The position numbers and the translations under genes are program-made. 64,000 nt of DNA from Arctopsyche grandis (Eukaryota; Arthropoda; Insecta; Trichoptera; Hydropsychidae): contig NC_135355.1 of NCBI RefSeq assembly GCF_051622035.1, forward strand, positions 20,205,486-20,269,485. The letters are read 5' to 3'. This document shows, piece after piece, positions 13,372 through 27,940 of the stretch (position 1 is its first letter; each line of letters opens with the position of its first letter). The notes beneath the pieces were generated by a model. That model saw only the letters and a list, made by a program, of their open reading frames with translations. It was not told the DNA's origin and did no database searches.

Positions 13372-13500
13372 GTAATATCATTTGATTCAATATTAACAAT
13401 TTTACTCATGACCGACTTATACCAATAATAGACTACATTGAACATTTTTGCATAGTCAGGAAGAAAGTGTTATTTATTTTATTTTACTTTATTAGACACA

Positions 13501-13958
13501 GTCATGACAGGAATTACTCTATTTGTCCTACTCTTTTTTTTACCAGAAGCTTGTAAGCATATAATACTTACTGTATTTGGATCTTTTTTTTTATATATGT
13601 GTACTCTGCAGAATTTCTTATAAATATATATTTTTTTATATTGCTTTGTTTTTATAGACTAAATAACAATAGTTTATTTGGGAGTTTTTATAATGTAGGT
13701 CTGAAAGATTGCCAACTCATGGTTTAAACTATTTTATAAAAAAGGGAGTCCTGAAAATTTTCAACATTGGATTTACAATCACTATTGACTTCATAAGGCA
13801 GTTGATCTTCTCAGTGATCTTGCGATTCATGTTGATATTTTCAATATGAATGATGTTTATATTGTATTCTATGTCCTGTTTTGTTTGAAAAATTGTTAAT
13901 ACGTATGTACGAAAATAGTCAACTAATTTGTCGCTTTGGGAGTAATTCCTGTCATGAC
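13501..13958. mobile_element. Non-autonomous DNA element with 19-bp terminal inverted repeats
   Basis: GTCATGACAGGAATTACTC at 13501-13519 is repeated as its exact inverted complement at 13940-13958. The interior is AT-rich with no transposase. I cannot identify a target duplication, so the superfamily is not assigned. It lies just upstream of the first visible exon of the TDRD7-type gene. Confidence 0.6.
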
Positions 13959-14017
13959 AGGAATGCGTCATATAAGAACAAAATTTAAAAAATTAATTCA
14001 TATTTTTCAAGCATAGA

Positions 14018-14050
14018 TAATCCCCAAACCGGATAATCGAGAGTACACTG
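14018..14050 (-). mobile_element. Solo terminal repeat of a pogo-like element
   Basis: Read on the minus strand this is TA, then CAGTGTACTCTCGATTATCC and GGTTTGG, the type of end seen in pogo/Tigger elements. The partner end was not found, so this is a fragment. Confidence 0.45.
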
Positions 14051-14249
14051 TATATCTATGTATCCAACCTGTTGGTAATTTGAAAAAGTGACATTTTTAC
14101 ATTTTTTATCTACAACATATTTCACAAAACATGAAACCTGAAACATGAAAAACAGCCTCAATGAAATTTAATATTATCATATGACTCGTATATCATATCA
14201 ATTCCAAAAATTATTATCTATGGAATTCGGAATTATATTTGAAAGAAAA

Positions 14250-14900
14250 CGAACGCTATCCGACATTACTAAATGATCGATACGATCGAATGATCACATT
14301 CGACATTGTAATCAATTGTCAAAATTGGGCAAACGTAATCAAACGGGTAAGTGAAAATACACAAAGCAAGCGAAGTGGGGCGCGCGAAATGTGGGGCGCC
14401 ACGCGTCACCCTACTTGATAACATCCGACCCGATCGAAACCGAAACCGAGTACGAATTTCCGGCAAACAGAGAACGAACAGTATGAGGGCCTTTTGGAAA
14501 CCATCAAATATTGGCGCCAACGCGAATCAAACAGTTCGTCGTTCGTCGTTGACGAAAGTGGAAGGAAAAGCGGCGACGGCGAAGACTGGAACCCAAAAAG
14601 TAATAGCCGAAAGCTTGACCGCTCACCGTTGACCGTTGACCGCTGACCAGTGACCGCTGACCGCTTGCCGTTGACAGTTGACCGTTGACCGCTCACCGAC
14701 GAGCCATAGATCGACCAGCGGCAACCGACGGCCGCTACGCACGGGGGTGGGGGCGGGGGCGGGGGGGGGGACTGGGGAGAGTCGAGTGCAGAGCGGGAAT
14801 GCAAGACGACAACCGCACGCTTTTATTTCATTACACTTGCTATCACTCGCAAGCCTCAACAAGCCTATGCCTGTCCATATACCACTATATACACACTAGA
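14250..14900. promoter_or_regulatory. GC-rich, CpG-containing stretch with a TGACCGC/T heptamer array
   Basis: Composition shifts sharply to GC at about 14370-14800. From 14614 to 14698 a seven-base word (TTGACCG/CTGACCG) recurs about ten times, followed by a G-run at 14750-14770. The region is roughly 1 kb upstream of the first coding exon of the minus-strand TDRD7-type gene, so it may be its promoter or leader. That is inference from position and composition; no TATA or matching splice donor could be fixed. Confidence 0.35.
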
Positions 14901-15254
14901 GCTGCCAATCCCGGAAGGTTACTTCAGCACCGGCTAATCAAATGTATAAGAAAAACGAGTTCAATTGTATGTTTTCATATTTCGAAAACGTTCAATTGCA
15001 CTCCCGATGTTTCACACAAAAAATATTCCCATATTGGCGTACTAATTTTGAGAGTTTGGCTACATTCTTTAAATTTTCGGTTTGCATCCATACATTTCTA
15101 AGATTAAATAAAACACATCCAAAAATGTAACTAAATATAGTAAAAAACATCGCTTTGATTCATTGATTCGTTTTTTACAAATAGTTTGTACCCTCTAGTA
15201 ATTATTCATCGAAACAATCCACCTAATGTAAAAAAAAAACTCCAATTACATTTA

Positions 15255-15720
15255 CTTTATGTAAAAAATTCGAATGTGACCAACCTACGACTTTATCTAC
15301 GTATTTGAGGAATATAAGAAGGATAAAAAACAAAATTCGATAATTGAACATATGTATGTATGTACATACATAGGTTCGGTGATTACTAGTCAAATGTGAA
15401 CCGGTCACAGGACAACCGGTCGCTCTAGATCGGTCACACGTGATCACCCGTCACACTAAAACTGGTCACACCCTAAAACTGGTCACGAGAAAACTGGTCA
15501 CACCCTAAAACCGATTTTAGGGTGTGACCAGTTTTCTCGTGACCAGTTTTAGTGTGACCGGTTGTCCTGTGACTGGTTCACATATGACTAGTAGTCCGTT
15601 TACCACAATGACACTCGCACAGAAACACAGACATACACACACACATTTTTTCAAGATCATGAAAACGTGATCAGTGGTCGATTCTTGAGTTTGAATCAGT
15701 TAAAATATGCTTCAAATATC
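15255..15720 (+). repeat. Interspersed ACTTCCGGTT-family repeat, copy 2, split by a fold-back
   Basis: The 5' part (AATGTGACCAACCTACGACT, then TTTGAGGAATATAAGAAGG) and the 3' part (TTCAAGATCATGAAAACGTG, then ATCAGTGGTCGATTC) match copy 1. A fold-back element of family A (15373-15604) occupies the middle. Confidence 0.65.
15373..15604. mobile_element. Fold-back (palindromic) element family A, copy 1
   Basis: A 232-bp near-palindrome. The left arm starts GGTTCGGTGATTACTAGTCA. The right arm ends in the complement of GGTAAACGGACTACTAGTCA. Inside are the family words ACCGGTCACAGGACAACCGG, TCTAGATCGGTCACACGTGA and the centre AAAACTGGTCACACCCTAAA. No reading frame. No clean target duplication at this copy. 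Confidence 0.8.
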
Positions 15721-16556
15721 ATTGCTGTTGAGATATCTGCGACACAATACAGGCCGTTCATACCATTTCGTGGAAACGGCAAGCCGGCGTCGAAACGGGT
15801 GGCAAACAAATGGACTATGATTCATTATATAATGTTGTTTTATGTTTTTTCCCATATTATTTTTGTAAAAATAATATTTTTAAAGAAATTTCTGCCAGCA
15901 CCGTAATCCCAGTATTCAGACTAGTTTCATCACCGGAATTCACGGTACCAGAAAATACCGGGATCCCGGGATTGGAAGCCTTAGTCACATCCCATTTTTT
16001 TAAAATTATATCTTACATAATCATTTTGTTCTAGTCACGAAAGGAAAACACGTAATTTAAGTAATGTTTCGGATTAAAATATTTTGTAATTGGGTAATAT
16101 AAATGATTATATATAGTCATAATAAACCGTGCCCACCGAAAATATCAAAATTTATTCAAAGTGGGAGGTTTCTAGTTTAATCAAATGAATTAAAACGGAC
16201 GAAACAATTAGGTGGAACAAGCAAAATTGCTCAAAAATCTGAAATTGCAAAAATCTTAAAGAATGTAAAAATTATGTAATCGTAAATTTAAATTTAAAAA
16301 ATGTAATTATATTTCTAGAATGTAAAAAAATATGGAATCTGATTTGGCCTGATTCTGCTAGTAATTAAAATATTTCTAATAGCTCCTTGATCTAAAATGT
16401 TGACATGTGGTAAATCGGATTCGAACTCAAGCTGTTTTTTTTTAGCTTATAAAATTCAAATCATTGTAATAATATTACAATCCCGCACCGCAATCCCGGT
16501 GCAATTGGAAGCACTAGATGTGACCAACCATGACTATCTATGTATGTATTATCAAC

Positions 16557-16917
16557 GGGTCTACACACGGGCCCGAATGTGAAACGCCCGAAAACGCAAA
16601 TATCGGAAGGCAAAGATCGAAAATCGAAAGATCTTAGGTCGAAAGATAAAAAAAGGGTGCATGGTAAACGGTACATGCTCATTTAATTTGCGCGAGCAGG
16701 ATACAACAGGAACAGGCTTTTCCTCTCGTATTCTGCGCGCGCACATTAATACGGGAGGAAAAGCCTGTTCCTCTTGTTCCTGTTGTATCCTGCTCGCGCA
16801 AATTAAGTGAGTATGTACCGTTTACCATGCACCTTTTTTTACCTTTCGATTTTCGATCTTTGCCTTCCGATATTTTCGTTTTCGGGCGTTTCACATTCGG
16901 GCCCGTCACGGAGACCG
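16557..16917. mobile_element. Fold-back element family B, full copy with 9-bp target duplication
   Basis: A 361-bp long-armed palindrome. Left arm words are CCCGAATGTGAAACGCCCGA, CGCAAATATCGGAAGGCAAA and GCGCGAGCAGGATACAACAG; the right arm is their inverted complement. The centre is CTGCGCGCGCACATTAAT. It is flanked by the direct repeat ATTATCAAC (16548-16556 and 16918-16926). No coding capacity. A 9-bp duplication with long inverted repeats points to a Mutator-like or FB-type mobiliser. Confidence 0.85.
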
Positions 16918-17084
16918 ATTATCAACCGATGAGAACGTTCTCGTTTGAGCGCTAATGTAGGGAATCACACATTTTTATTATTTTCAGTATGACAAAAATT
17001 CAACTTCTGGTGGTCTAAGTTTGTTGAAATTTTTTTTCTGATTCAATATCACTATGCATATTATGAGAATAAAATATCATGACG

Positions 17085-17905
17085 ATTAAAATCATTTAAA
17101 TGGTCAAAATATAATGAAAAACTATTAAGGGTTTACGAATTTTAACTGAAACCGTATCAACTCTGACTTGGTACATAAAAAATATATATATAATTTTTCA
17201 GCCGGATACGTTCATTAAACGTGGAAAAACTCGTGGTCACAACATTTTTGACTTTTCTAAGAAAAAATTCCACTTCCGGTTTATCAAATTTGATGATTTT
17301 TTACCAACCTCTTCTTAGTTCAGAATCGATTTTGTTATTTATTTTCATCACATTGACACAAGTGTTATATGTACTTGAATTTTCCTGTGAAGACCACACA
17401 TATTTAAGAGGTCGAAAAAAATAGTGGAAGAAAAATCGAACAAGAGTAAACTGCCACTTCCGGTTAACGAGTGCTCACCAAATTTTATATATATTACTTA
17501 GTATTAAGCTTAAGCTTCTAGGAAATCTCGGATCAAACGTTCAAAATCTCAAATAAAACTTCTATATGAAATCTCATTTCAATACGCCTAAAGGTTTCCG
17601 AGAAAAACCTCAATTGTCTACTCTATAGTAAAAGTACTACTTCCGGTTCAGGTAAAAATATTAAGGTATAAAATTTATAATTTCTATTATATGTAAAAAA
17701 CTTTCAGTCAGATTCGGTTAGCAGTTTGCGAGATAATTGAATTCAAAAACTTGAAAAAGGACACCTATAGGGTACCATTTCCGGTCAACTCAAAATTTTG
17801 AAAAATATTTACGTCGTATCGATTGGCATTTCGGTAACCGATACTAAGTTTCAGTTCGATAGGACTAATTGTTGATCACAAAATTTCATTTACTGTTACT
17901 ACATA
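17085..17905 (+). repeat. Interspersed ACTTCCGGTT-family repeat, longest copy
   Basis: This is the longest copy seen, about 820 bp. The word CACTTCCGGTT or a close variant recurs at about 17271, 17455, 17638 and 17769, each preceded by A-rich sequence. The 3' part (GATCACAAAATTTCATTTAC, TGTTACTAC) is shared with the other copies. No open frame, no terminal repeats. Confidence 0.65.
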
Positions 17906-19046
17906 CTTACATAAGTTAAAATCATACATCAAATTCATGTATTTAAAAAATTATTTTCACAAGCCTGATATTGAATATACTCACCATATATAAAATCTAT
18001 ACATTTGCTTGCTTCTACTTACAATACATTACCAGTGGCCAAATACATGTGCGGATCTATCCTATGCGTTCATATTCATCCCTGGGAAATATACATTTAC
18101 TTGTATGTAAATGCTGGAAATAACTTGTCTTATCCATTAATGTATCCGAGTACAATTATTTAGTGTTATATTTATGTTGAACTATGATTTGATTAGATGA
18201 ACAATTATTTCAAATATCATACCCACTACAATAGAAATATGTAGCGTTGTTTTAAAATCTTTATTCAATGCAGCGAGGAAATGTTTTCAATAATTGTCAC
18301 ACTTCATTCAATATGTATTTCTTGTACATAACTATCAAAAATAAAGTAAACATAAATATGAACATTGATACATGTAATGACATATCCGATATGTATGTAT
18401 GTGATAAACATTAATAGATTATAGAATAAGGAAAAATAATACATTTGGTAATTTTAAACCAATATTTATTAACTGCTTGCAAGTGTCCATACATTAGTAA
18501 AGATGGTAAAATTATAAACAGAATATGGAGAAAGAGAAAATACACTGATAATGGTAAAAAATTTTCAAAGTGGTCCAGAAATATACTTCTTGTGAATAAT
18601 AAAGGAAGTAAAACATTTATATAATGTTTTCTTTTTTAAGTTTTAATATGTAAAAAAATGTTTTTAAAGTAAATTTTTTGAAATACTTCAAAATTCAGAT
18701 AAAAAACTAGTATGTCATATTAAAATATTTGATGTTTCTTTTTTTTTTTTGAAAATGGAGTAAATACGCTTTATTGAGTAACCCAAATACTCTTCATATG
18801 TAGATCCTACAATGAAAATGGTCGAAGATCTGATTTGGGTGAAGTTTGTTGGGATATTATTCAATAGTACGCAATTACCCAAAATGTGTCCTACATACAC
18901 AAATATTATGTGAAATGTAAGATGTATTTTACTTTTTTTTGATTAGTTTTACAATTTTTAGCATACAGATAACAGTTAAATGTATAGGATACGAAATTTT
19001 GAGTTTAAAAACCACTGTTGAAAATCGAAAAGTTTACGTGTGATAT

Positions 19047-21500
<2,454 letters not shown>

Positions 21501-21626
21501 CTAGTGGTGTGAATGTGACGCCAATCCTGGGAAAGTGGCGCGAGTGCGAGCGCCCGCCGACTCAGCGACTCACCCGCTGCACAAGATGGCCGCTGTCCGG
21601 CCCACGTTGTCGCGCGCGATCTACTG

Positions 21627-21712
21627 TTTTCCGTACGATTTTACGATTTTACTATTTTTTTGGGGGTTTTTTATTATATTTTATTATTTTTTTTGTATTT
21701 TTAAAGATTATT
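21627..21712 (-). promoter_or_regulatory. A-rich tract in the PABP 5'UTR (putative autoregulatory sequence)
   Basis: On the transcript strand this reads as long A runs broken by single T, C or G (for example AAAAATACAAAAAAAATAAT). It lies 170-255 nt 5' of the PABP start codon and downstream of the TATA box, so it should be in the leader. In animals PABP binds an A-rich 5'UTR tract of its own mRNA and represses its translation; position and composition fit that, but binding is inferred. Confidence 0.65.
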
Positions 21713-21818
21713 TCACGGAATCGTGAAGGATTGTGTGACCTACTTCATGAGGAGACACAACCCTACGCGAGCGGACCTGACGCATGCCAGGCAGAGGCGC
21801 GGAATGGCGGCGCACTCG

Positions 21819-21828
21819 CTTTATATAT
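21819..21828 (-). promoter_or_regulatory. TATA box of the PABP gene
   Basis: Minus strand GATATATAAAG (plus strand CTTTATATATC) lies about 360 bp upstream of the PABP ATG. Transcription would begin near 21790, giving a leader of about 330 nt that contains the A-rich tract. Confidence 0.55.
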
Positions 21829-22080
21829 CCCGGAACACGCCGCCGTCGAAATAGACACTCTCTTCATATTCGCTCCGACTACATTCACTTTTACCGCCAT
21901 TATCGCCGACGCCTTCGCAATTTTAAACCAAATTTACTCACTATTTTTGCACCCAATTTACAAACGCGAATATTTTTATCGCCATCCAATCTTTTTTTGC
22001 CGACGATCGATAGTTTTTTTTATTTATTTCGTAGCGTGAAATTCCAATATTCATTTTTCCAGTATTTTAAATTCGTTTCC

Positions 22081-22159
22081 TTTTCAAACGCCCCCATAGA
22101 GATCCGGCTTAGTATTTTTCAAACGCCCCCATAGAGATCCGGCTTAGTATTTTTCAAAG
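22081..22159. repeat. 35-bp tandem doublet
   Basis: The unit CAAACGCCCCCATAGAGATC plus CGGCTTAGTATTTTT occurs twice in a row upstream of the PABP promoter. No function is apparent. Confidence 0.8.
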
Positions 22160-23668
22160 CCCGAGCTGGTTTTTCATTTTTTAAAAGCAATTTCTTATAT
22201 TTATTAAAAAGCTTGAAATCACACTATTTATCTTTTTAAAAATCGTAAATGATTTTAATTTATACGCATTAATATTTTTTATTAATTAAAACGTTCTCAA
22301 TTGAGTTTGTTTTTATCACACATGTGAGTAATTCGGAAATGACCTAACGTAAACGGCACAAACCGTTCAAATTTCGACCTATGCTTTAGTGAAAGTAAAT
22401 ATGTACATGTCGCGACGCAATCGTTTATTTTATGTTGGTATATTTTGTAAATAAGATATTTCAAAATTTTACCTATATCTTAAATAAAATATGTATATCA
22501 TTATATAAATATAAATATTGCGATGATTCGTTAAACCTTTTTCCTATTATATATTAAATGATTCTGTTTTATGTGACCCCTGTCATATGTATATGCAAAA
22601 GATAATGAAACACGCTAAAATTGGCTTTTCTATAAAATTGAATAACATATTTTTTATTATATTTGGGCAATCAGCTTTCAAAATTCGAGGCTTAATGGTT
22701 GTTTAATGTCATATGAAAGCATTGAAAACCTATTATTTAAGAGAATGTAAGGGAAATCCCTACTAGATTTAGGAAAGCAAAAAGTGAATTTTAGATAACA
22801 TAATCTGTAAGCGCAGAATATCACAAATTATCATAAAGTTGACTTTCAGATTTTTCTTGAGAAAAATTTGGTATCAATTTATATACCTCTTTTGAAGAAT
22901 TGCGATCCATGGGCTAAAAACCCAAAATATAAGTCACTGGTAAGTATAATATTAGCTGTGCAATGTACAATGATGTAATATGGAGTTTGTATATTAATAA
23001 TAAACACAAATAATGGTTATCAAAATATAATTTGTAGAATAAATGTTCTAAATTCTTTCTCTTAGATTATCACCTAGTTTAATATTAAAAATTCCCACGC
23101 TATTCGCAATTTTTTTAATGAATTCCAGATTTTCAGAGGATACAAATAAACAAAAAGATAAATTTTGCAGGTCAGTTACCATATATAATAATAATAATGA
23201 ATTTAACTCTTACAATTGCATCTCCCAGATTTCAAGAATTTGACAAATATAAGTAAATTTTTTAATCCAATTATCACAATATTGTTCAGATTAAATCACT
23301 ATTTTTAACAACTTATTTTTTTACTTCTCACTTTCTATAAAGAAATTAAACGAAAACAACTAAAAGTTCATTTAAAGAATACTTCAATAAAACTATATTT
23401 CAACAAGTTGCTTTACTGACAAATAAACATATGATAAGAAAAGACCTGATATTTCAGAAGATACATACTTTAATAAATACAGACATATGCAATTATTTAT
23501 AACAGTATAGTCAATATTTTTTCACTATTTATACATATATATTCCGACGAAAAAGTCTATGAAAATCAGCAATCTACTTTTAACATGAAAATTAAATTAA
23601 ATATTCGTAGATGACATTATTTTCATACATTTTCTTTAATTGGTCTAATACTCTTGTATTTTCCATAA
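22160..23668. other. Intergenic AT-rich stretch, no gene seen
   Basis: This lies between the PABP promoter and the stop of the mitochondrial LeuRS gene. All frames are short and I recognise no repeat, RNA gene or promoter element in it. Confidence 0.6.
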
Positions 23669-26543
23669 TTACAGTGAACTCTCCACACTTCCTTTAAAAA
23701 TATTGATTTTTTCTGAAGAACTAATTTTCAAAATTGCTCTACAATTAGGATACAAGTGAAACATAGTTTCTTTGACTCCTTTTTTTTTCACAATGGATTG
23801 AACAGTACAATCATTTAAAGCAAGCTCTAAGGCTTTTTCTTCTGTTAAGTTGTTGAATTCGTCACGTAAAATCTTTATGTTTACATTTTTTCCTCCAATC
23901 TAAAATCATAAAATATAACATTCTCTTAATCAATACATTTGTGTGAATATATATAGATTCATAAATATGAATGATTTATATAACCATTATTAACACATCC
24001 AGTGAATAATTTGGATCGACAACTGGCCATTTTTGATTGAGAATATTTTTTTCCCAATCAATTAGATGAGATGTTTTATTAATTCTTTTTTCAGCACTGA
24101 TGAGACCTGCCCACAATTCACAAGCAAAATGAGGAGCAATTGGGGCCAACATTAAGAATTGGGCAGCAAGAGCTAGTTCATATTCACTACTCAATCCTAT
24201 GAAATCATTTTTTACCTTCTAAAATATATATAAAAACTGATGTGAAAATATTCATATTTAAAATAACGTTTTATTTTTATCATAAAGAAAAAATACTTTT
24301 ATATATTTTGTTAGTGTTTGCATTCTTGATATCGCTACACTTAATTGGTTTGTGAAATTATAATTAAAAGTCGTCTCTGCAACATATAAATTTCTTTGTT
24401 CCCATAATTCAATTTCACTTTTTTTAAATTCCTCTGAACTTAATATTTTTTCACTATTTATGACATCGTTACGTGATTTAATTAAGTCATTCATCATTTG
24501 CCAAAGTTTAAGTTGCCAATTTAATATCCCCGGAAACGCTAAAAAATACAAAATGTTAATTGTAGTAAATCAAAAATATATTGAGAGCGAACTGCATGTA
24601 CAAATATTTGATATGCCGTACTTTGAGTCGACCAATTTCTATGTGAAGTTGGAGCAACATCTGCTAACATCAAGAGCCGAGTAGTATCACATCCATATTC
24701 ACTAAACACTTCAGATGGGTTGACTCCATTGTATTTAGATTTGCTCATTTTTTCCCAATTGATTTCCACGGGGAGATTATCATCCAATGTTACAGCAAGA
24801 CCTTTCTTTTCGTCAATTATTTTTACTTCACTTTCAGAAATATATTTTTGACTGTGTTTAATTTTATATGATTTTCCTTTTACCATTCCCTGAACTAAAA
24901 GCCTTCGAAATGGTTCACTTTCTGGAGTTTTTCCAATAGAATGTAAAAAATGACTTATAAAACGCGCATAATATAGATGTAAGACTGCGTGTTCTTTTCC
25001 ACCAATATACAAATCCACAGGCATATTTTTCCAAGCAAGGTCACTACAAAATGGAGCCGAGGTATTTCCGGAATCCAAATACCTGAAGTAATACCATGAA
25101 GAATCTACAAACGTATCCATCGTGTCGGTTTCCCTAATTGCATCTCGCCCACAATCTGGACAATGAGTACTGATCCATTCTTCGCCCTTTTTAAGTGATT
25201 GAGCAAACTTTATATGGGGTAACGTTACAGGAAGATTTTCAAAAGTGACGGGTTTTTGTCCACACGATTTGCAATATATTATCGGTATTGGTGTACCCCA
25301 ATATCTTTGTCGAGATATCAGCCAGTCTTTTAATTTTGAACTAACTAAATAACCACCAACTTTTTTTAACTGTGCTGTTTCGCAAACTTTTTGTCGAATT
25401 ACTTTAAGCTGGCTTTCAGATGCGATATTAAAAGATTTATTGTTATTTGGCAAAGAAGCAATAGATGCAAAATACTCATCCGTCTCATTCAGTTCTGGAC
25501 AACCTATGTGCGCATTACAACCCTCAGCAAACATGATTTGATTTGTTATGAAAATCGGAAGGTTTTCATTGGTTATTGGATTGGTTGCTGTAACCCACAA
25601 TCTTTTAAAATTGTCATTTTCCTGAGATATTAAATCTTTTTTATTCAAGAAACTTGTGTGAGGTACTGCCAAAAATTTTGCACACAAGAGAGATTCCGGC
25701 TTATCAGTCCAGCCTGTTAATACTTTTATATATTGAAGTGGTTGTTTATCATAACATAACGAAAAATCAATAGATATTCCATTACACTCCCCAATCCAAT
25801 GTTTTTGTAATTGAATTATATCTTTCCAACCTAATAGTCCCGGATCACCAAGACCATCATACAACTGCTTAGCGAAACGTGTGGTTTTTATAAACCATTG
25901 ATTTAAAAGTCTCTTTTCAACTTTGGCTCCAGAGCGCCACGAATGTCCTCTAGCATCAACCTGCTCTTCAGCTAGAACCGTCTGGTCAACTGGATCCCAA
26001 TTGACGAAAGCCTAAAAATATACATTTATATATGTACTTCACATGCACAAAAACACTTAATATTGTAATTGGAAACCATTGACGAACTTCTTTTTTATAT
26101 GCCAAGCCTGCATTATAAAGTTCTAAAAATAAATACTGAGTCCATTTGTAATAGGAAGCGTCAGATGTGTTGATTTCTCTATCCCAATCAAAGTCGCATC
26201 CGAGACATAGCAATTGTTCTTTCATTTTGTTGATGTTTTGCCTTGTCCAGTCGCATGGTTGCACTTCCCTTTCAATTGCAGCGTTTTCGGCAGGCAATCC
26301 AAAAGCATCCCAACCCATGGGATGTATTACGTTCATTCCGATCATTTTCTTGAATCGGGCGATACTATCGGATATTGCATACACTCTGACATGCCCCATG
26401 TGTAAATTACCAGAGGGATATGGGAACATTGATAAAATATAACATTTTTTCCCATTTTCAACTGAAATTTTGTTTGCATTCAATACATAATCTTTCCAGT
26501 AACGCTCTATGTTTATCTTTGTTTCAGAATTCAATTTCTCTCC
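23669..26543 (-). CDS. LARS2: Mitochondrial leucyl-tRNA synthetase (lacks its first exon here)
   Basis: Charges mitochondrial tRNA-Leu with leucine. Exons 26088-26543, 24622-26011, 24297-24538, 23985-24218 and 23669-23899 (TAA at 23669) join in phase and give about 850 residues; human LARS2 is about 900. Class I signatures are intact: HIGH-type [12 protein letters not shown] near the N-terminus and [10 protein letters not shown] before the anticodon-binding region. Between them are the Rossmann halves, the CP1 editing insertion ([35 protein letters not shown]) and a Cys4 zinc-like pair ([15 protein letters not shown]). The first visible exon opens after an acceptor with no in-frame ATG, so a targeting-peptide exon lies further upstream; I could not place it. 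The 76-bp first visible intron begins with TTCGTCAATGG, nearly repeating the start of the next exon (see findings). Confidence 0.93.
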
Positions 26544-27517
26544 CTAAACAAAATAAATTAAAGATATACATATACAAGATATCAATGATTTTCCCAATTC
26601 ATGCAACATGTCTAAAGATAGATAAAAACAATCAAGAAAACTAAATTAAATTGTGTAAAATTTAAGTTATCCTGAATTATGTAGTGAATTTATAAATAAT
26701 ATATTTGCTGGGATTATTTTTTGATGAACATAATTATAAAAACTATGACTGAATGTTATGTAATTGTCAAAGTCCAATATAATAATACCCATTTGTAAAG
26801 GCCTCGTGCAACTGGACGCGCCGATTGCATTGCAATAGAATTGAACTTAACCTAAACCAGCCTCAAAATTATCCACGGACAAACCTATACAATTTTGACA
26901 TTAGTCTAAAACAACGAATTCCAGGCCAATAGCTATTTAAATTTTTGTTTGAATACAAGATGGATAAGAAAAAAGTAAGAAGAGGTTAGTAAAAAACTAG
27001 TTTTTGATCACTTAAAAATAATCGACGGTATATTGATAAATTGCTATCAATTAGTGGTGAACAGAAACACCATGGAGAACTCAAAGGTTTTTTATTTTCA
27101 AATCCAAATGACCAACGAATATAATTTACTTTTTCTGCAGAACACACAAGACAATTGTAAGGTTCTCGGATTTTGTTTAATTTTTTATTACTTAATATAA
27201 ATATTATAAACATAAAATATCAAAAATATAGAAATAATTTAAAAGGTCAAAATAAAATAGTGAAATACTCTTTTAAAAAAATTATTACTTCCGGTTTACG
27301 AATTTTAACCAAAACCTTATCAACTCTAAGTGAGTACATAAAGAAAAAATGTAAATTTTCAACTTGATACGGTAAAAATCGTGTGGTCACTTTTTTTTAA
27401 TTATGTAAGAGGAAAAAATCCCACTTCCGGTTTATTAAATTTAATGAGTTTGTTTAATTTTCATCACATTGATACAAAGATTATACATATTTGAATTTTC
27501 TCATGAAGAGCACATAT

Positions 27518-27928
27518 TGTCCGAGCCAAAAAACCCACATGGCCGTGTTTTGGGCTCTTACGGGCGCGCACTCATTTTACGAGGCGCGCTCATCTGTCAA
27601 ACGAGACGACCGCCATCCGCCAGCCGAGACGGTCTTGGCGTGGCTGATCTACTTTGACTGACCAGCCAGCGTACTAATCCACAGCCCCCGCCATAAAGGG
27701 ACACAGGCGAGAGGCGAGAGGCCCCGAGAAACTACCCGGCTCACCATCTGCTCCTTAATAAACAAGGATACCTTGACTTGCCGTGTCTAATTTCCCACCC
27801 CGCCCTGTTCCAGCACTTGCTCCAGAGCGAGCTGAACGAGAGACGACGACACACACACACACACAGCCGCTGGTCACCCCATACATACGACACACACACA
27901 CACATTCAGCTGCTGAAGCTATCGTTCA
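27518..27928 (+). mobile_element. Solo LTR, 411 bp, 5-bp target duplication
   Basis: It begins TGTCCGAGCC and ends TATCGTTCA, flanked by the direct repeat CATAT (27513-27517 and 27929-27933). It holds an AATAAA near 27756 and CA-rich microsatellites near its 3' end. No internal region is present, so it is a recombination fossil. Family is unresolved (Gypsy or Copia-like from the 5-bp duplication). It is younger than the repeat it sits in and older than, or unrelated in time to, the adjacent fold-back. Confidence 0.65.
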
Positions 27929-27940
27929 CATATATTCTAG

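Noticed and set aside
14351-14804. Overlapping frames of 93 and 132 codons in the GC-rich block
   Set aside because: They overlap on opposite strands, include the heptamer array and have no recognisable domain; more likely promoter-type or repeat sequence.
26986-27213. Possible missing N-terminal exon of LARS2 (frame with SSPWCFCSPLIDSNLSIYRR)
   Set aside because: No good splice donor in the required phase and no targeting-peptide character; left unassigned.
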